DNA from: a bacterium
Lineage (GTDB): Bacteria; Verrucomicrobiota; Verrucomicrobiae; Limisphaerales; J093
Reading direction: 5' to 3'
Assembly: GCA_021839785.1 (NCBI GenBank)
Contig: JAKCAB010000803.1
Span: forward strand, 1-15,450
DNA: 15,450 bases
Part shown: positions 1 through 8,035 of the stretch, piece after piece
How the letters are laid out: each line of letters begins with the position of its first letter
Position numbering within the stretch: the stretch's first letter is position 1
The notes under the pieces: model-generated
Seen by the model: the letters and a program-made list of their open reading frames with translations, nothing else
Told to the model about the DNA's origin: nothing
Databases searched by the model: none
Program-made: the position numbers and the translations under genes

Positions 1-547
1 CAGGGCAGGACCTCCACTAAAACCGCCGCGTGCAAGGCATGAAACCAGATAAACTCGCTGGTCATCGAAATATGTGACAAAAGTGGCATTCACTTCTGCT
101 CTGGCGCATACAAGAACCGGCGACTTGCTTCCGGGAATCGGTGGGTAACCCATTACGACAACGGGCCTCAGCAACAACTCCGTATCAACTCCATCTTTGA
201 CGACATCGTAAGATGGAATTTTGAGGTGCGCTTAGGCCGGGAAGTCGAAACGCGGCAAGGTCGTAATTGGAATTCGGGTGGAAAAACGGACCCTTGATAT
301 GCCTGGCCTCACGAGGCAGAAACGAACCGTATGTAATGTCAGTGGAGACGATCGTCGTCGCTATCTTCGTAATAGTCCGATTTTCTACGACATGCCGAGC
401 CGTGATGAAAACGCCCCCGCCGATGTGGAAGCAAGTGCCAAAGGCCGGTTCGCACGCGTCATCGGATGTGGTGACGTACGCGACTCCCACCGCGAACATA
501 TCAAACAGCTTCCGCTCTGGTGAGAGTTTCTGCGACATTGTGGGCAC
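1..547 (-). pseudogene. Trypsin-like (S1 family) serine protease, frameshifted and cut by the window edge
   Basis: A serine endopeptidase of the trypsin/S1 type is read from two frames. The first frame (547 down to a TGA at 185) holds the catalytic His in TARHVV (about residue 52) and the catalytic Asp in NYDLAAFRL (about residue 96). The second frame is open from about 231 to the window edge and continues in the right order with PVVVMGYPPIPGS and then GFSGGPAL, whose nucleophile Ser codon is at 16-18. All three triad positions are therefore present but in two frames. A one-base insertion, or a +1 shift, in 188-231 would join them; the CCTCAAAATTCC stretch is a natural place because it gives ...LSAP-KIPSYD. 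The start is GTG at 547 or ATG at 538. No signal peptide is evident, so it may be cytoplasmic. GC is about 50% in several stretches against about 65-70% nearby, which suggests transfer. It could be a true pseudogene, an assembly error, or less likely programmed frameshifting. Confidence 0.72.
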
Positions 548-782
548 CTAACAGTAGTATTCGGACAAAGTCAGCGGCGATTTCCGAACTCGTCTCCGGC
601 GAGTTCCCAAGCCGAAGCCTCCACCGGAAAGCGCGGCGTGACAAGCCTGTATTCAATGAGTTACGGCGGACCCCGCAGTGCGCCAGACGGGGTTCGCATA
701 GCCTTGCAGGCGCCCGCGATCGCCCCGCGGCAAGCCCAACTGAGAGTGTCCTTTGCCGTCACGATCTGAAACCGGCTTCGCC
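548..782. other. Intergenic region between the acetyltransferase and the broken protease
   Basis: I see no convincing gene in these 235 bases. Two small inverted repeats are visible. One has arms GAACTCG (586-592) and CGAGTTC (600-606). The other, read on the minus strand, has GCG-A-ACCCCG pairing with CGGGGT-C-CGC over 666-697, with one mismatch. Neither is followed by a T-run, so terminator function for the upstream acetyltransferase is uncertain. No clear -35/-10 pair was found upstream of the protease start. Confidence 0.4.
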
Positions 783-1355
783 TTACGCCGCCTCGTTCCA
801 GCCGGCCTCGGGGTCCCAGTCCTGACGCAGGAGGGCGAGAAGCACCACATCTTCGAACACCCCCCATTTGCGGACGCGCTGTCGCAAGAGGCCCTCGCGC
901 TGGAAGCCCGCCTTGGTCAGCACCCGGCCGGATGCCGGGTTGCGCGTGAGGTGGTGCGCGTGAATCCGGTTCAGCCCGAGCTGGCCAAAGCCGTAATCCA
1001 CCAGCGCGCGGGTCGCTTCGAGCGCATAGCCGCGGCCCCACCACGGCACGCCGATCCACATCCCCAGCTCGGCCTGGAGATGTTCGCGGTCAATGTCCCG
1101 CAGCCCGATCCCGCCGATCAACGCCGGGTCGGGCTTGAACTGGACCGCAAACGCCACCGTGCGACCGGCCGCGAACTCGGCCGCCTGCTGGGCGATCCAG
1201 CGTTCCGCCAGGCCTTCCGGGTACGAGTGCGGGATCGAGATCGTGGTGTCGGCGATTTCTCGCGCGCCGGCCAGCTCGCGCAGCCGCGGGGCGTCCGCCG
1301 GCATGAACGGCCGCAGCCGCAGCCGCGGCGTCTCGAGGGTCGGTTGAGGGTTCAT
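783..1355 (-). CDS. GNAT family N-acetyltransferase, RimJ/RimL type
   Basis: This 190-residue protein transfers an acetyl group from acetyl-CoA to an amine, as in ribosomal-protein or small-molecule acetyltransferases. The beginning (LETPRLRLRPFMPADAPRLREL, residues 7-28) is the usual RimJ/RimL opening. The acetyl-CoA pyrophosphate-binding motif is seen as WWGRGYALEA (105-114). The closing pattern NPASGRVLTKAGF (139-151) is also typical, and the length is normal. The frame stays open far upstream, but the ATG at 1355 matches the family start and lies just after the stop of the preceding CPBP protease gene (23-base gap), so the two are probably cotranscribed. No good Shine-Dalgarno is seen. 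It is likely cytoplasmic. The substrate cannot be told from the sequence. Confidence 0.9.
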   Translation of the reverse strand: MNPQPTLETPRLRLRPFMPADAPRLRELAGAREIADTTISIPHSYPEGLAERWIAQQAAEFAAGRTVAFAVQFKPDPALIGGIGLRDIDREHLQAELGMWIGVPWWGRGYALEATRALVDYGFGQLGLNRIHAHHLTRNPASGRVLTKAGFQREGLLRQRVRKWGVFEDVVLLALLRQDWDPEAGWNEAA

Positions 1356-1378
1356 GCGGGGAGAGCGCGAAGCGGGGT

Positions 1379-2095
1379 TTACCAGAACTGCCAGGCGCCC
1401 TTCCAGACCACCCAGACGCCCAGCAGGAAATTCGTGATCGCGTGCGCGGTCAGGACGTCGCCCAGCCGCTGCTTGTGGATCATCAGGCCCAGGTATGCCA
1501 GGCCGCACAGGATGCCGGCGAACCACTGGAAATGGATCAGGCCAAACCCCACCGCGCTCACCACCAGCGGCGTCCACGCCAGCGTGCCCAGCGGCACCGC
1601 AGTGAAGTCCGCCTGGATCAAATACCGGTACAGGAACGACCGGAAAAAAGCCTCCTCCAACGGCGGCACCACCAGCGTCGAGCCCGCAATCCGCACGCCC
1701 ACGAAGAGCCAGCCCAGCGCGCTGCCGGCGCCGAATTGGACGAACGGATTCCACAGCGGCGCCGCGGCTTGGGCCGGGTCTTTGGGCGCGCTCAGGCCGA
1801 ACTTCACCGCCAGTTCGCCCAGCCGCGGATAGTAAGGATCGAGCCCCACCCAGAGGACACAGACCCCCACGCCCACCGCCACCGCCTCCCAACTGAACGC
1901 CCACCGCGCCTCGGTCACGAACGGCCGGGCCAGCCAGACCAGCCACGCCCCGACCAGCGTTTTGGCCAGGTACACCCAGTACTCGGACCCCGCCCCCAGC
2001 TTGCCTTGCAGGGTGGTGAGGGCGACGAAGATCAGGTAGGGCAGGAAGCGCGCCATCAACGGCGAGGCGGCGAACGGGTCCCGGAGGAGCTTCAT
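1379..2095 (-). CDS. CPBP family intramembrane glutamic endopeptidase (CAAX protease-related)
   Basis: This is a 238-residue multi-span membrane protein of the CPBP/Rce1-like family, which cleaves peptides within the membrane through a glutamate-activated water. All signature motifs are present: EEAFFR (147-152, the EExxxR motif), FGLIH (184-188) and HAITN (218-222, the HxxxN motif). Hydrophobic segments fit several helices, for example 17-30, 40-58, 66-85, 120-145, 165-183 and 190-207. The organisation resembles the CAAX prenyl protease-related family often found in PEP-CTERM/exosortase genomes; that subfamily link is from memory and not proven here. The ATG at 2095 has CTGGA about nine bases upstream. 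A second ATG at 2104 is possible. The frame is open to 2254, but that stretch is repeat-like DNA. It probably forms an operon with the acetyltransferase downstream. Confidence 0.88.
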   Translation of the reverse strand: MKLLRDPFAASPLMARFLPYLIFVALTTLQGKLGAGSEYWVYLAKTLVGAWLVWLARPFVTEARWAFSWEAVAVGVGVCVLWVGLDPYYPRLGELAVKFGLSAPKDPAQAAAPLWNPFVQFGAGSALGWLFVGVRIAGSTLVVPPLEEAFFRSFLYRYLIQADFTAVPLGTLAWTPLVVSAVGFGLIHFQWFAGILCGLAYLGLMIHKQRLGDVLTAHAITNFLLGVWVVWKGAWQFW

Positions 2096-2191
2096 CGCGC
2101 GCATTCCAGCCGAACCGGGAGCCGGCGCAAGGCCGAAGTGAACGAGCGCGTGGCCCGCCGGGGGCGCTCCAAAGTCGATTCGGTCCGTTCC

Positions 2192-2310
2192 AAATTCGAG
2201 ATCCGAAGACCGAATACCGAAGTAAATCCGAAGTCCGAACTCCCGAATCCACAACGCCCCCGGGCGAAGCAGTCGCCCCTCGGATCAAGCCATTCTCGGA
2301 TCTCGGGTTT
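2192..2310. repeat. CCGAA repeat block enclosed by imperfect inverted arms (possible structured or MITE-like element)
   Basis: CCGAA occurs six times, starting at 2203, 2210, 2217, 2228, 2235 and 2243, mostly seven bases apart. The block lies between the left arm AAATTCGAGATCCGA (2192-2206) and the right arm TCGGATCTCGGGTTT (2296-2310). These arms pair over 15 positions, with 13 Watson-Crick pairs and two G-U pairs when read as plus-strand RNA. Inside is a hairpin with arms GGGCGA (2262-2267) and TCGCCC (2273-2278) and a five-base loop. It fills the divergent intergenic region between the CPBP protease and the DUF1080 gene. Similar TTCGG-rich intergenic tracts are, as I recall, common in Verrucomicrobiota genomes. 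Function is unknown; a dispersed repeat, 5' leader structure or protein-binding array are all possible. Confidence 0.6.
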
Positions 2311-2410
2311 CGAGCCTTGGATCTCAGGGCTGCAGGCATTGTTCGTCCTTCAATCGGCCGGTCTTTAGAGCAGCCCTGGCCGGCCCGGTTTTGACACTTG
2401 GCGGGCACGA

Positions 2411-2432
2411 GCGGCGAGCGTAGGGTCGCCGC
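2411..2432 (+). promoter_or_regulatory. Stem-loop just upstream of the DUF1080 start
   Basis: GCGGCGA (2411-2417) and TCGCCGC (2426-2432) form a perfect seven-base stem with the loop GCGTAGGG. The AGGG in the loop is the only Shine-Dalgarno-like tract before the ATG at 2438, about 12 bases away. The hairpin could present or mask the ribosome site. The effect is inferred only. Confidence 0.35.
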
Positions 2433-2437
2433 CCGCT

Positions 2438-3067
2438 ATGAAACGCATCATTATATCGCTGCTGGCCGCCAGCATCACCACCGGCTTCGCCCTCGCCGCG
2501 GATTCCGAGGACGGGTTCGTTTCCCTGATGGACGGGAAGACTTTCGACGGGTGGAAAACCGCCAAGGAAAGCCCCGGCACGTGGAAGATCGAGGACGGCG
2601 CCTTCGTCGCGCACGGCCCGCGCTGCCACCTGTTCTACGTGGGCGACACGAAGCCGTTCAAGGACTTCGATCTCAAGGTGGACGTCATGACCGAGCCTGG
2701 CTCCAACGGCGGCATTTACTTCGACACCAAGTACCAGGAGGAAGGCTGGCCGAAGTACGGTTTCGAGTCGCAGGTGAACGTCACCCACACCGACTGGATC
2801 AAGACCGGCAGCCTGTACGGCATCGTGAACACCGGCCTCACGTCCTGCCAGGACAAGAAGTGGTGGACGCAGGAAATCATCGTGAAAGGCAACACCGCCA
2901 CCGTGAAGGTCGATGGCAAGGTCGTCGTGCAATACGTCGAACCGCCGGGCGCCGAGGCGGGCAAGGATTTCACCCGCAAGCTCGATGAAGGCACCTTCGC
3001 CCTCCAGGGCCACGACCCGAACAGCACGATCCGATACAAGAACATCCGCGTGAAGCGGCTGGACTGA
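2438..3067 (+). CDS. Secreted DUF1080 protein (3-keto-disaccharide hydrolase-like)
   Basis: This 209-residue protein opens with a signal peptide (KR followed by a hydrophobic stretch, likely cut after FALA at residue 20), so it should be exported. The rest is a single DUF1080 domain with a concanavalin/LamG-like beta-sandwich. Typical elements are FVSLMDGKTFDGWK (27-40), WKIEDGAFVAHG (49-60), PGSNGGIYF (87-95), FESQV (109-113) and the closing strand YKNIRVKRLD. Members of this family have been linked to hydrolysis of 3-keto sugars, and they are greatly expanded in Verrucomicrobiota and Planctomycetota. The exact substrate is not readable here. Length is at the short, single-domain end of the family. 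It is transcribed alone on the plus strand and ends in a strong terminator. Confidence 0.9.
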   Translation: MKRIIISLLAASITTGFALAADSEDGFVSLMDGKTFDGWKTAKESPGTWKIEDGAFVAHGPRCHLFYVGDTKPFKDFDLKVDVMTEPGSNGGIYFDTKYQEEGWPKYGFESQVNVTHTDWIKTGSLYGIVNTGLTSCQDKKWWTQEIIVKGNTATVKVDGKVVVQYVEPPGAEAGKDFTRKLDEGTFALQGHDPNSTIRYKNIRVKRLD

Positions 3068-3092
3068 GACCGGTCGGAGAATGTCACGAACG

Positions 3093-3130
3093 GGCGGCCG
3101 TCCTGAGGTGGACGGTCGCCTGTTTGCTTT
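3093..3130 (+). terminator. Rho-independent terminator after the DUF1080 gene
   Basis: GGCGGCCGTCC (3093-3103) pairs with GGACGGTCGCC (3110-3120) across a six-base loop, giving 11 pairs with one G-U. It is followed by TGTTTGCTTT. It starts about 25 bases after the stop codon at 3067 and lies between convergent genes. The T-rich side favours termination of the plus-strand transcript. Confidence 0.75.
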
Positions 3131-3164
3131 CAAGAACGGGTCCGTGACTGCCGGGAGCGCAAGT

Positions 3165-5966
3165 TCAACGCGGCATGGCGACCGGCGCCAACGGAGCGAG
3201 CGTGACCGGACCCAGCAGGCCGGACGGCGTGAGCGGCCAGTTCGAGGCGTCGAAGGGTTTGTAGTCGAGGTTCACGAAGTTGATGTCGTGAAAGGTCTTC
3301 CACGGCACGCCGCGGCGGTCGAGGTCGCGGATGCGGTTGGCCGAGCCGTTCGTGACTTCGATTTCAAGGAGGTTGTCCGTGGGCTTGAGTTCGCTCACGA
3401 CCACGCGAAACGGCGGCGCAATCAGCGTGCCCCAATCCTCGCCGTTGAGCCGGACGCGCGCGCTTTGGCAAACCTGGCCAAGGTCAAGTTGCCAACTCGA
3501 CGCATCGCCGGAAGGCCGCTCGAAGCGCAGCGAGTACCGCGCCGTGCCGGCGAAGCGTTGGGCGTCCGGATCGCCGAATTCCGTCCACGATGCCAGCTTC
3601 GCAGTCGTGAACGCCGCAGGAATTATTGGCCCGCCCGCGAGGAATTGGACCTGCCAGGTGCCCGGCAGCGGAACTGGATGCTGCGCTGTGCCACGATACA
3701 CCCATGCCGCGCCTAGCGATTGCGGCTGGTCGAAGCAGTGCAAAACCACAGATTCGCCGGGCGCAAGTTGGAGAAATACTTCGGGTGTGCCGCCATCGCC
3801 TTGGCGCAAAGCAGCCGCGCCGGTGCGACCCGTCATGGGATCCAGGATGACCGCTGACGCCGCGGGCCGGCCGAGGCGAACCCAGCCGTCCATGGCGGCT
3901 GTCTCGGTCCGGTTGGCGATGAAATACCAGTACCCGCCTGCGGCCGCGCGCCGGATACACATCAGCCCTTCACGGGCGAACATCGGTTCGCTGGGCACCT
4001 GCGCGTTTTTGAGCGCGACCTCAAGTTCGCCGACCCGCACCCGCCCGGCCCCGACCGCGGACTCGTTGGCCGTGCCAGCCGTGGCGGGTGCGCTCAGATG
4101 CGCGTCGGCCAGCAGTTGCCTCAAAGCCGCCCGTTCGGCCTCGAAACTGGCGAAGCCCGGCACATCCGCCGGCAGCGATTTCTCGAAAATCACCGTGGCG
4201 CCGGCTCGCGCCAGCGCGATCAAGTTCGAGAGTGTGGTGAAGGGCATTAACTGGCACGGCGGCACCACCACGACGCGGTACGTGCCACCGGGAACCTGGA
4301 TGCCATCGGGCGTGGCGCGGGCGGCGGCAAGCTGCCGGTCAGAAACGTAATCGAACGCGTAGCCGCGGCTCCAGAGGTTCGACGCAGTCTGCCCGATCGG
4401 CTGGTCCTCGAACCAATCGCGCGCGTGCACGGTGAGGTTGCGCGCCAGGCCGGTGGAGTTGTGCCAGAACTCGGGCAGCGGCCAGTAGAGCAGGATGTCG
4501 TTGTCGGGCCGGCCGTTTTGCAGCACGGACTGGCAGCGTGCGGCGTAGGCGTTGAGCGCGGGCATGTCGCGCCAGATCGAGTTGCGCGGGTTCATTTCAT
4601 AACTCGCGTAGAAGAGCCAGCCCGGCCAGCCGACCTCGTCCGGCGAATAGCAGGTGCCGTGATAGAACACATGGTTCACACCGCTCAGAAACAGGTCGTC
4701 CAGGAGGTATTTCATGTCCGCCAGCGTTTCGGTGAAATGTTCCTTGAGCCAGGTGCCGGTCTCCGCGCTGACGAGCGGCTTGCCCGTAACATGCGCCGCG
4801 GACGACGCGAATTTCGCGATCAACTTGCTCCGGTCTTGGTAGAACATCTCCGTCTCGGGAATGTCCGCGACGGCGTAAAGGTCGAGCCAGTTGCCCGGCG
4901 AACCATGCGCTTCATTGCGGGTGAGACAGCCGTGACGGCGCGCCCAATTCGCCCACAACGGCAGCGTGTCTTCGACCATGATGTCCGACACAGTCTCGCG
5001 GAAATCACACTTCACCCGCGCGGCGCGATCCCGATCGACGGGGCCAAAGTTGGCAGTGCCAGCGCCGGCGGCTCCGCGGGCACGCGGCGGCTGGGCGTTC
5101 GCGAACAGCGCGGGCAACTCGTCTTGCAGGCGGTAACCGCGGCGTTTCGCGAATTGCGCGAGGAAATCAGGCGCCCAATCCGAACGGTACTCGTACGAAT
5201 CATGGTACTGCGCGCGCGGCATCGGGCCGGCGTAGTTGGTGAAGGCCGCGTCGAACCAGCGCAGGTAGTCGGTCATGGCAGGTGCGTAAAGGAGGTTCAA
5301 CATGTGACCCTGCCCGCCGGGTGCGGCGCGTTTGACCTGCTGGCCGGAAGGCCGCTGCGAGACCGCGCACAAGCGCCAAGAACCGCCCGGCGCGGTCCAG
5401 TCCAAGGTGCCGTTGGCCGCGAGTTTGCCAGTGAGTTCGACCCTTTGACCTTCAGGGCCGAGCGCCATCAGGGTTTGGATCGCCTTGGCCTCGAGCTTCG
5501 CCGGCAGGCGTTCGCCCGCGGCCACCTCGAAGGTCTGCCAGACCACGCTGGCGTTGGCCTCCGCATCGGTCACGCGCGGCCCGCCGAAGCACCAGCCCGA
5601 GCCGGTAGTCATATCGACGTTCAAGCCAAGCCGGCCGGCTTCAGTCACCGTGTAGCCGAGCATCTCCATCCAGCGCGGGCTGAGATACTCGATGTACCGA
5701 TCTTCCCAACTTTTCGCGCCATAGATGGGGATGATGTGCACGCCGCCCAGGCCGGCGTCGCGGTAGCGGGTGAGTTCGCGGGTGAGATTCGTGGTGTCCA
5801 CGGCGCTGCCCATCCACCACCAATACGCGCCGGGTCGGGCTTCGCGGGTCAGGATCGGCCAGGCCAGCGGGTCGATAGGTTCAGGCGCGCCACCCAACAG
5901 CGCGCAATTTGACGCGCACGAAACGACCGCGGCGCAGAAAAAGCGGAGCCAGGATTGCATGGGCAT
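3165..5966 (-). CDS. Secreted glycoside hydrolase, GH106-like (alpha-L-rhamnosidase family)
   Basis: This 933-residue protein begins with a hydrophobic export signal (residues 1-26). VVSC at 14-17 resembles a lipobox, so a lipoprotein is possible. The catalytic region (about 30-560) has GH106-like features: PGAYWWWMGSAVD (45-57) followed by the DAGLGGVHIIPIYG strand, HDSYEYRSDW (255-264), NEAHGSPGNWLD (351-362) with DIPETE (368-373), and SAETGTW (400-406). Conserved acidic residues in these motifs are candidates for catalysis; which ones act is not proven here. The C-terminal part (about 760-925) is a GH2-like galactose-binding beta-sandwich with LDLGQVCQSARVRLNGEDWG. Known GH106 enzymes release L-rhamnose from pectic and related glycans. 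The start is ATG 5966 or ATG 5960. It lies 94 bases downstream of the hydrolase-caspase gene on the same strand. Confidence 0.85.
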   Translation of the reverse strand: MPMQSWLRFFCAAVVSCASNCALLGGAPEPIDPLAWPILTREARPGAYWWWMGSAVDTTNLTRELTRYRDAGLGGVHIIPIYGAKSWEDRYIEYLSPRWMEMLGYTVTEAGRLGLNVDMTTGSGWCFGGPRVTDAEANASVVWQTFEVAAGERLPAKLEAKAIQTLMALGPEGQRVELTGKLAANGTLDWTAPGGSWRLCAVSQRPSGQQVKRAAPGGQGHMLNLLYAPAMTDYLRWFDAAFTNYAGPMPRAQYHDSYEYRSDWAPDFLAQFAKRRGYRLQDELPALFANAQPPRARGAAGAGTANFGPVDRDRAARVKCDFRETVSDIMVEDTLPLWANWARRHGCLTRNEAHGSPGNWLDLYAVADIPETEMFYQDRSKLIAKFASSAAHVTGKPLVSAETGTWLKEHFTETLADMKYLLDDLFLSGVNHVFYHGTCYSPDEVGWPGWLFYASYEMNPRNSIWRDMPALNAYAARCQSVLQNGRPDNDILLYWPLPEFWHNSTGLARNLTVHARDWFEDQPIGQTASNLWSRGYAFDYVSDRQLAAARATPDGIQVPGGTYRVVVVPPCQLMPFTTLSNLIALARAGATVIFEKSLPADVPGFASFEAERAALRQLLADAHLSAPATAGTANESAVGAGRVRVGELEVALKNAQVPSEPMFAREGLMCIRRAAAGGYWYFIANRTETAAMDGWVRLGRPAASAVILDPMTGRTGAAALRQGDGGTPEVFLQLAPGESVVLHCFDQPQSLGAAWVYRGTAQHPVPLPGTWQVQFLAGGPIIPAAFTTAKLASWTEFGDPDAQRFAGTARYSLRFERPSGDASSWQLDLGQVCQSARVRLNGEDWGTLIAPPFRVVVSELKPTDNLLEIEVTNGSANRIRDLDRRGVPWKTFHDINFVNLDYKPFDASNWPLTPSGLLGPVTLAPLAPVAMPR

Positions 5967-6060
5967 TCAATGGCCCGCGAGCGCCCGCGATTCAATCCAT
6001 TTCGCAAGCCGCACAAAACCCTTCAGTGCCGCCTGTCCTGTTGCACCCAAGCCGGGCAGA

Positions 6061-7965
6061 TCAAGTCTGAAACCACGGCACCGGCCTCGCTTCGACTTGG
6101 GCCGGTCCTTCGAGACCTGGGTGCTGGGCGTAGCGCATTTTCTGGAGCTGGCGCTCGATGCCGTTGCGCAACTCGCCCCACGACTTCGGCCGGCGTCGCT
6201 GGCTCAAGACCTGGCTTAATGACCAGGTGAACGCGCCGTAAGCCGCCGCGCCTTCGCGGTGCTCGCAGGCGAGTTCCTCCTCGCGGCAGGCTTCGAGCAG
6301 CACGGGCACGAATGGCCCGGCATGACCGAACGGCGCCGGGTCGGACCACGTCGGCGGTTGGCCGGCAGCGGCGGCGCGTGCCCGCCGAAACAGGCGTCGC
6401 ACGCCCACGCCAGCCGTCGGCGCCACGCCCGGCTCGGCTGGCGCTTCGCCCGCGCGGTGATGCCAGGTCTGGCTCTGCTCGTCCCAAGCCAGAATGCGAT
6501 GGCGGATGTCGTCCGGAGGCGTCAGGCCGCGCACGCGAGTGCCACCGTCGCGCGACATGCCGCCGCTGTGGCAGCAGTCGAACACCGACAGGACATGCGC
6601 GGAGTCGGGAAGCTGGCTGTACAACTCGTAAAACCAGTTGTCCATGACCGCGCGTTCGGCCGTCCAATCGAAATCGTGGGGCACGAGGCATTCGTCCGCG
6701 CGATCCACGGTTTCGCCCACGCCGTAGCCGGGAATCTGCGCGCCGTGGCCGCTGAAGAAGAACACGCGCCCCTGCTGGTCAGCGCAGCCGTCGAACAGCC
6801 ATTCGAGGCGTTCGCGAATGGCGTCCGCGGTCGCGCGCTCGTTCAGCACGATGCGGATGTTCTCCGCGGCGAAGCCAAATTGCTGCAGCCGCCGGCTCAT
6901 CAAGTACACGTCGTTCACGCAGCCTTCCAGCCGCCACTCTGGGTGCGTGTACTCGTTGATGCCCACGAGCAAGGCGCGGCGCGCCACGGTGCGGCGCGCG
7001 CTGCCGATCGAGAAGGCAATGGCTTCGCGGAGGTTCTTGGGTTGCGGAGCCGCCGTGGTTTGGGCGCGCTCCGGCGCCACCGCGCGCGCGGCCGCCACCG
7101 CCACCGCGAGCGGCGTCGGGGCCGGCGATAGGAGCGAACGCCAGACCACCCGGCTCGTTTCCGGGTGCCGCAGGTAGGCGGTCGCATCGTGGTCGAGCAG
7201 GCCAGCGATGTCGAAATCCGTCGCCACCTGCGTGAAGTCCGGCAGCGGCAACTTGATGGGCGCGGTAAAGGCGTCGTCGTGGCGGTTGAAGAGGTGAAAC
7301 CAATGCCGCGCTGGCAGCGCCGTGAGCCGCCCGCCGAAGCAGTCGCGCACGAACGGATTGTTGATCTGTGAGCCGAACGACACGAAGACCCGCCCGCTGA
7401 TCGCCTCCGCCCCGCCCTCGTCCGCACGCGCGAACGTGTCGTAACCGATCAGCGAACCCAGGCTGTGGGCCAGCACCACGTCGGGCCGAAACCGCCGCAC
7501 GTCGGCCAGCAGCGCGGCGCGGGCTTGGGCGCGCAGCGCTTCGTCCGCCACCCACTGGGCCACCATGCCGGCGGTCCATTGCAGGTCTTCGCGCGTGCCG
7601 GGAAGCCAGTCGAACAACCCGCGCGTGGGGCCCGGGGACGCCACCCGGCGTTGGCCGAACAAACCGCCCAGCCAATTCTGCACGCTTTGCGCCGCGGCCT
7701 GCGCGCCGCTGCTGAGCAAGCGCTCGAACGCCCGCCGCCACACCGCGAAGTCGCGCGGTGCGGCGGCGAATAGCGCGTCGTACCGAACGAACTCGAACGC
7801 CAAAGCCGGAGCCACGCCGGCCGCCTGCAGGCTGTCGGCCACTGCCTGCTGCCACGAGGCAGAGAATTCCGGGTCGGCCTCCTGCTGGCCAACGCCGTGA
7901 ACGCCGAGAATCCGCAAGCGGGCCCGGCCGCGGGCGGAGCGGGTCCGCGAGGAAGCAGCTTTCAT
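6061..7965 (-). CDS. Alpha/beta hydrolase fused to a caspase-like (peptidase C14) domain
   Basis: This is a 634-residue two-domain protein with no evident signal peptide, so probably cytoplasmic. Residues about 16-270 form a serine alpha/beta hydrolase with the oxyanion HGVG (23-26) and nucleophile motif LAHSLGS (Ser168). FNRHDDAF (about 226-233) and LLDHDATAYL (His259) are candidates for the acid and histidine. After an Ala/Pro-rich linker (about 280-315), residues about 330-625 form a caspase fold: RALLVGINEY, FFFSGHG (catalytic His407), VFDCCHSGG (catalytic Cys465), and a p10-like stretch VLLEACREEELACE with GAFTWSLSQVL. An Arg/Ala/Pro-rich insert (about 490-545) between the p20- and p10-like parts could be a cleavage loop. 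I chose ATG 7965; an in-frame GTG at 7983 would add six residues. A second caspase gene lies immediately upstream. Substrate and role are unknown; lipid hydrolysis controlled by proteolysis is one guess. Confidence 0.85.
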   Translation of the reverse strand: MKAASSRTRSARGRARLRILGVHGVGQQEADPEFSASWQQAVADSLQAAGVAPALAFEFVRYDALFAAAPRDFAVWRRAFERLLSSGAQAAAQSVQNWLGGLFGQRRVASPGPTRGLFDWLPGTREDLQWTAGMVAQWVADEALRAQARAALLADVRRFRPDVVLAHSLGSLIGYDTFARADEGGAEAISGRVFVSFGSQINNPFVRDCFGGRLTALPARHWFHLFNRHDDAFTAPIKLPLPDFTQVATDFDIAGLLDHDATAYLRHPETSRVVWRSLLSPAPTPLAVAVAAARAVAPERAQTTAAPQPKNLREAIAFSIGSARRTVARRALLVGINEYTHPEWRLEGCVNDVYLMSRRLQQFGFAAENIRIVLNERATADAIRERLEWLFDGCADQQGRVFFFSGHGAQIPGYGVGETVDRADECLVPHDFDWTAERAVMDNWFYELYSQLPDSAHVLSVFDCCHSGGMSRDGGTRVRGLTPPDDIRHRILAWDEQSQTWHHRAGEAPAEPGVAPTAGVGVRRLFRRARAAAAGQPPTWSDPAPFGHAGPFVPVLLEACREEELACEHREGAAAYGAFTWSLSQVLSQRRRPKSWGELRNGIERQLQKMRYAQHPGLEGPAQVEARPVPWFQT

Positions 7966-7989
7966 GGGAACGGCGATGGCCACAGCAAA

Positions 7990-8025
7990 CCGCCCGGCGC
8001 CTCGATGGTTCCGGGCGCCGGGCGG
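7990..8025 (-). terminator. 12-base-pair hairpin between the two caspase genes
   Basis: CCGCCCGGCGCC (7990-8001) and GGCGCCGGGCGG (8014-8025) form a perfect 12-base-pair stem with a 12-base loop. On the minus strand it follows the metacaspase stop by about 10 bases and is followed by TTTGCTG, a weak T-tract. It ends about 25 bases before the ATG of the hydrolase-caspase gene. It may be a (partial) terminator or an mRNA-processing/stability structure that sets the ratio of the two caspases. Confidence 0.55.
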
Positions 8026-8035
8026 ACCGTGACGG

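Noticed and set aside
2096..2254. Extension of the CPBP protein to a start at 2254
   Set aside because: The added residues come from the CCGAA repeat block (a GLRIYFGIRSSDLEFG-like string), which is typical of translated intergenic repeats rather than protein.
2391..2396. Consensus -35 box TTGACA upstream of the DUF1080 gene
   Set aside because: No acceptable -10 box lies 16-18 bases downstream. The nearest TAGGGT is about 24 bases away.
1356..2408. Upstream extension of the acetyltransferase frame to 2408
   Set aside because: The extension runs across the CPBP gene in another frame and gives Arg/Gly/Pro-rich sequence. The family begins at the ATG at 1355.
4425..5912. Plus-strand open frame of 495 codons
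   Set aside because: It is antisense to the GH106-like gene, which has clear motifs, a signal peptide and full length. The plus-strand product shows no domain.
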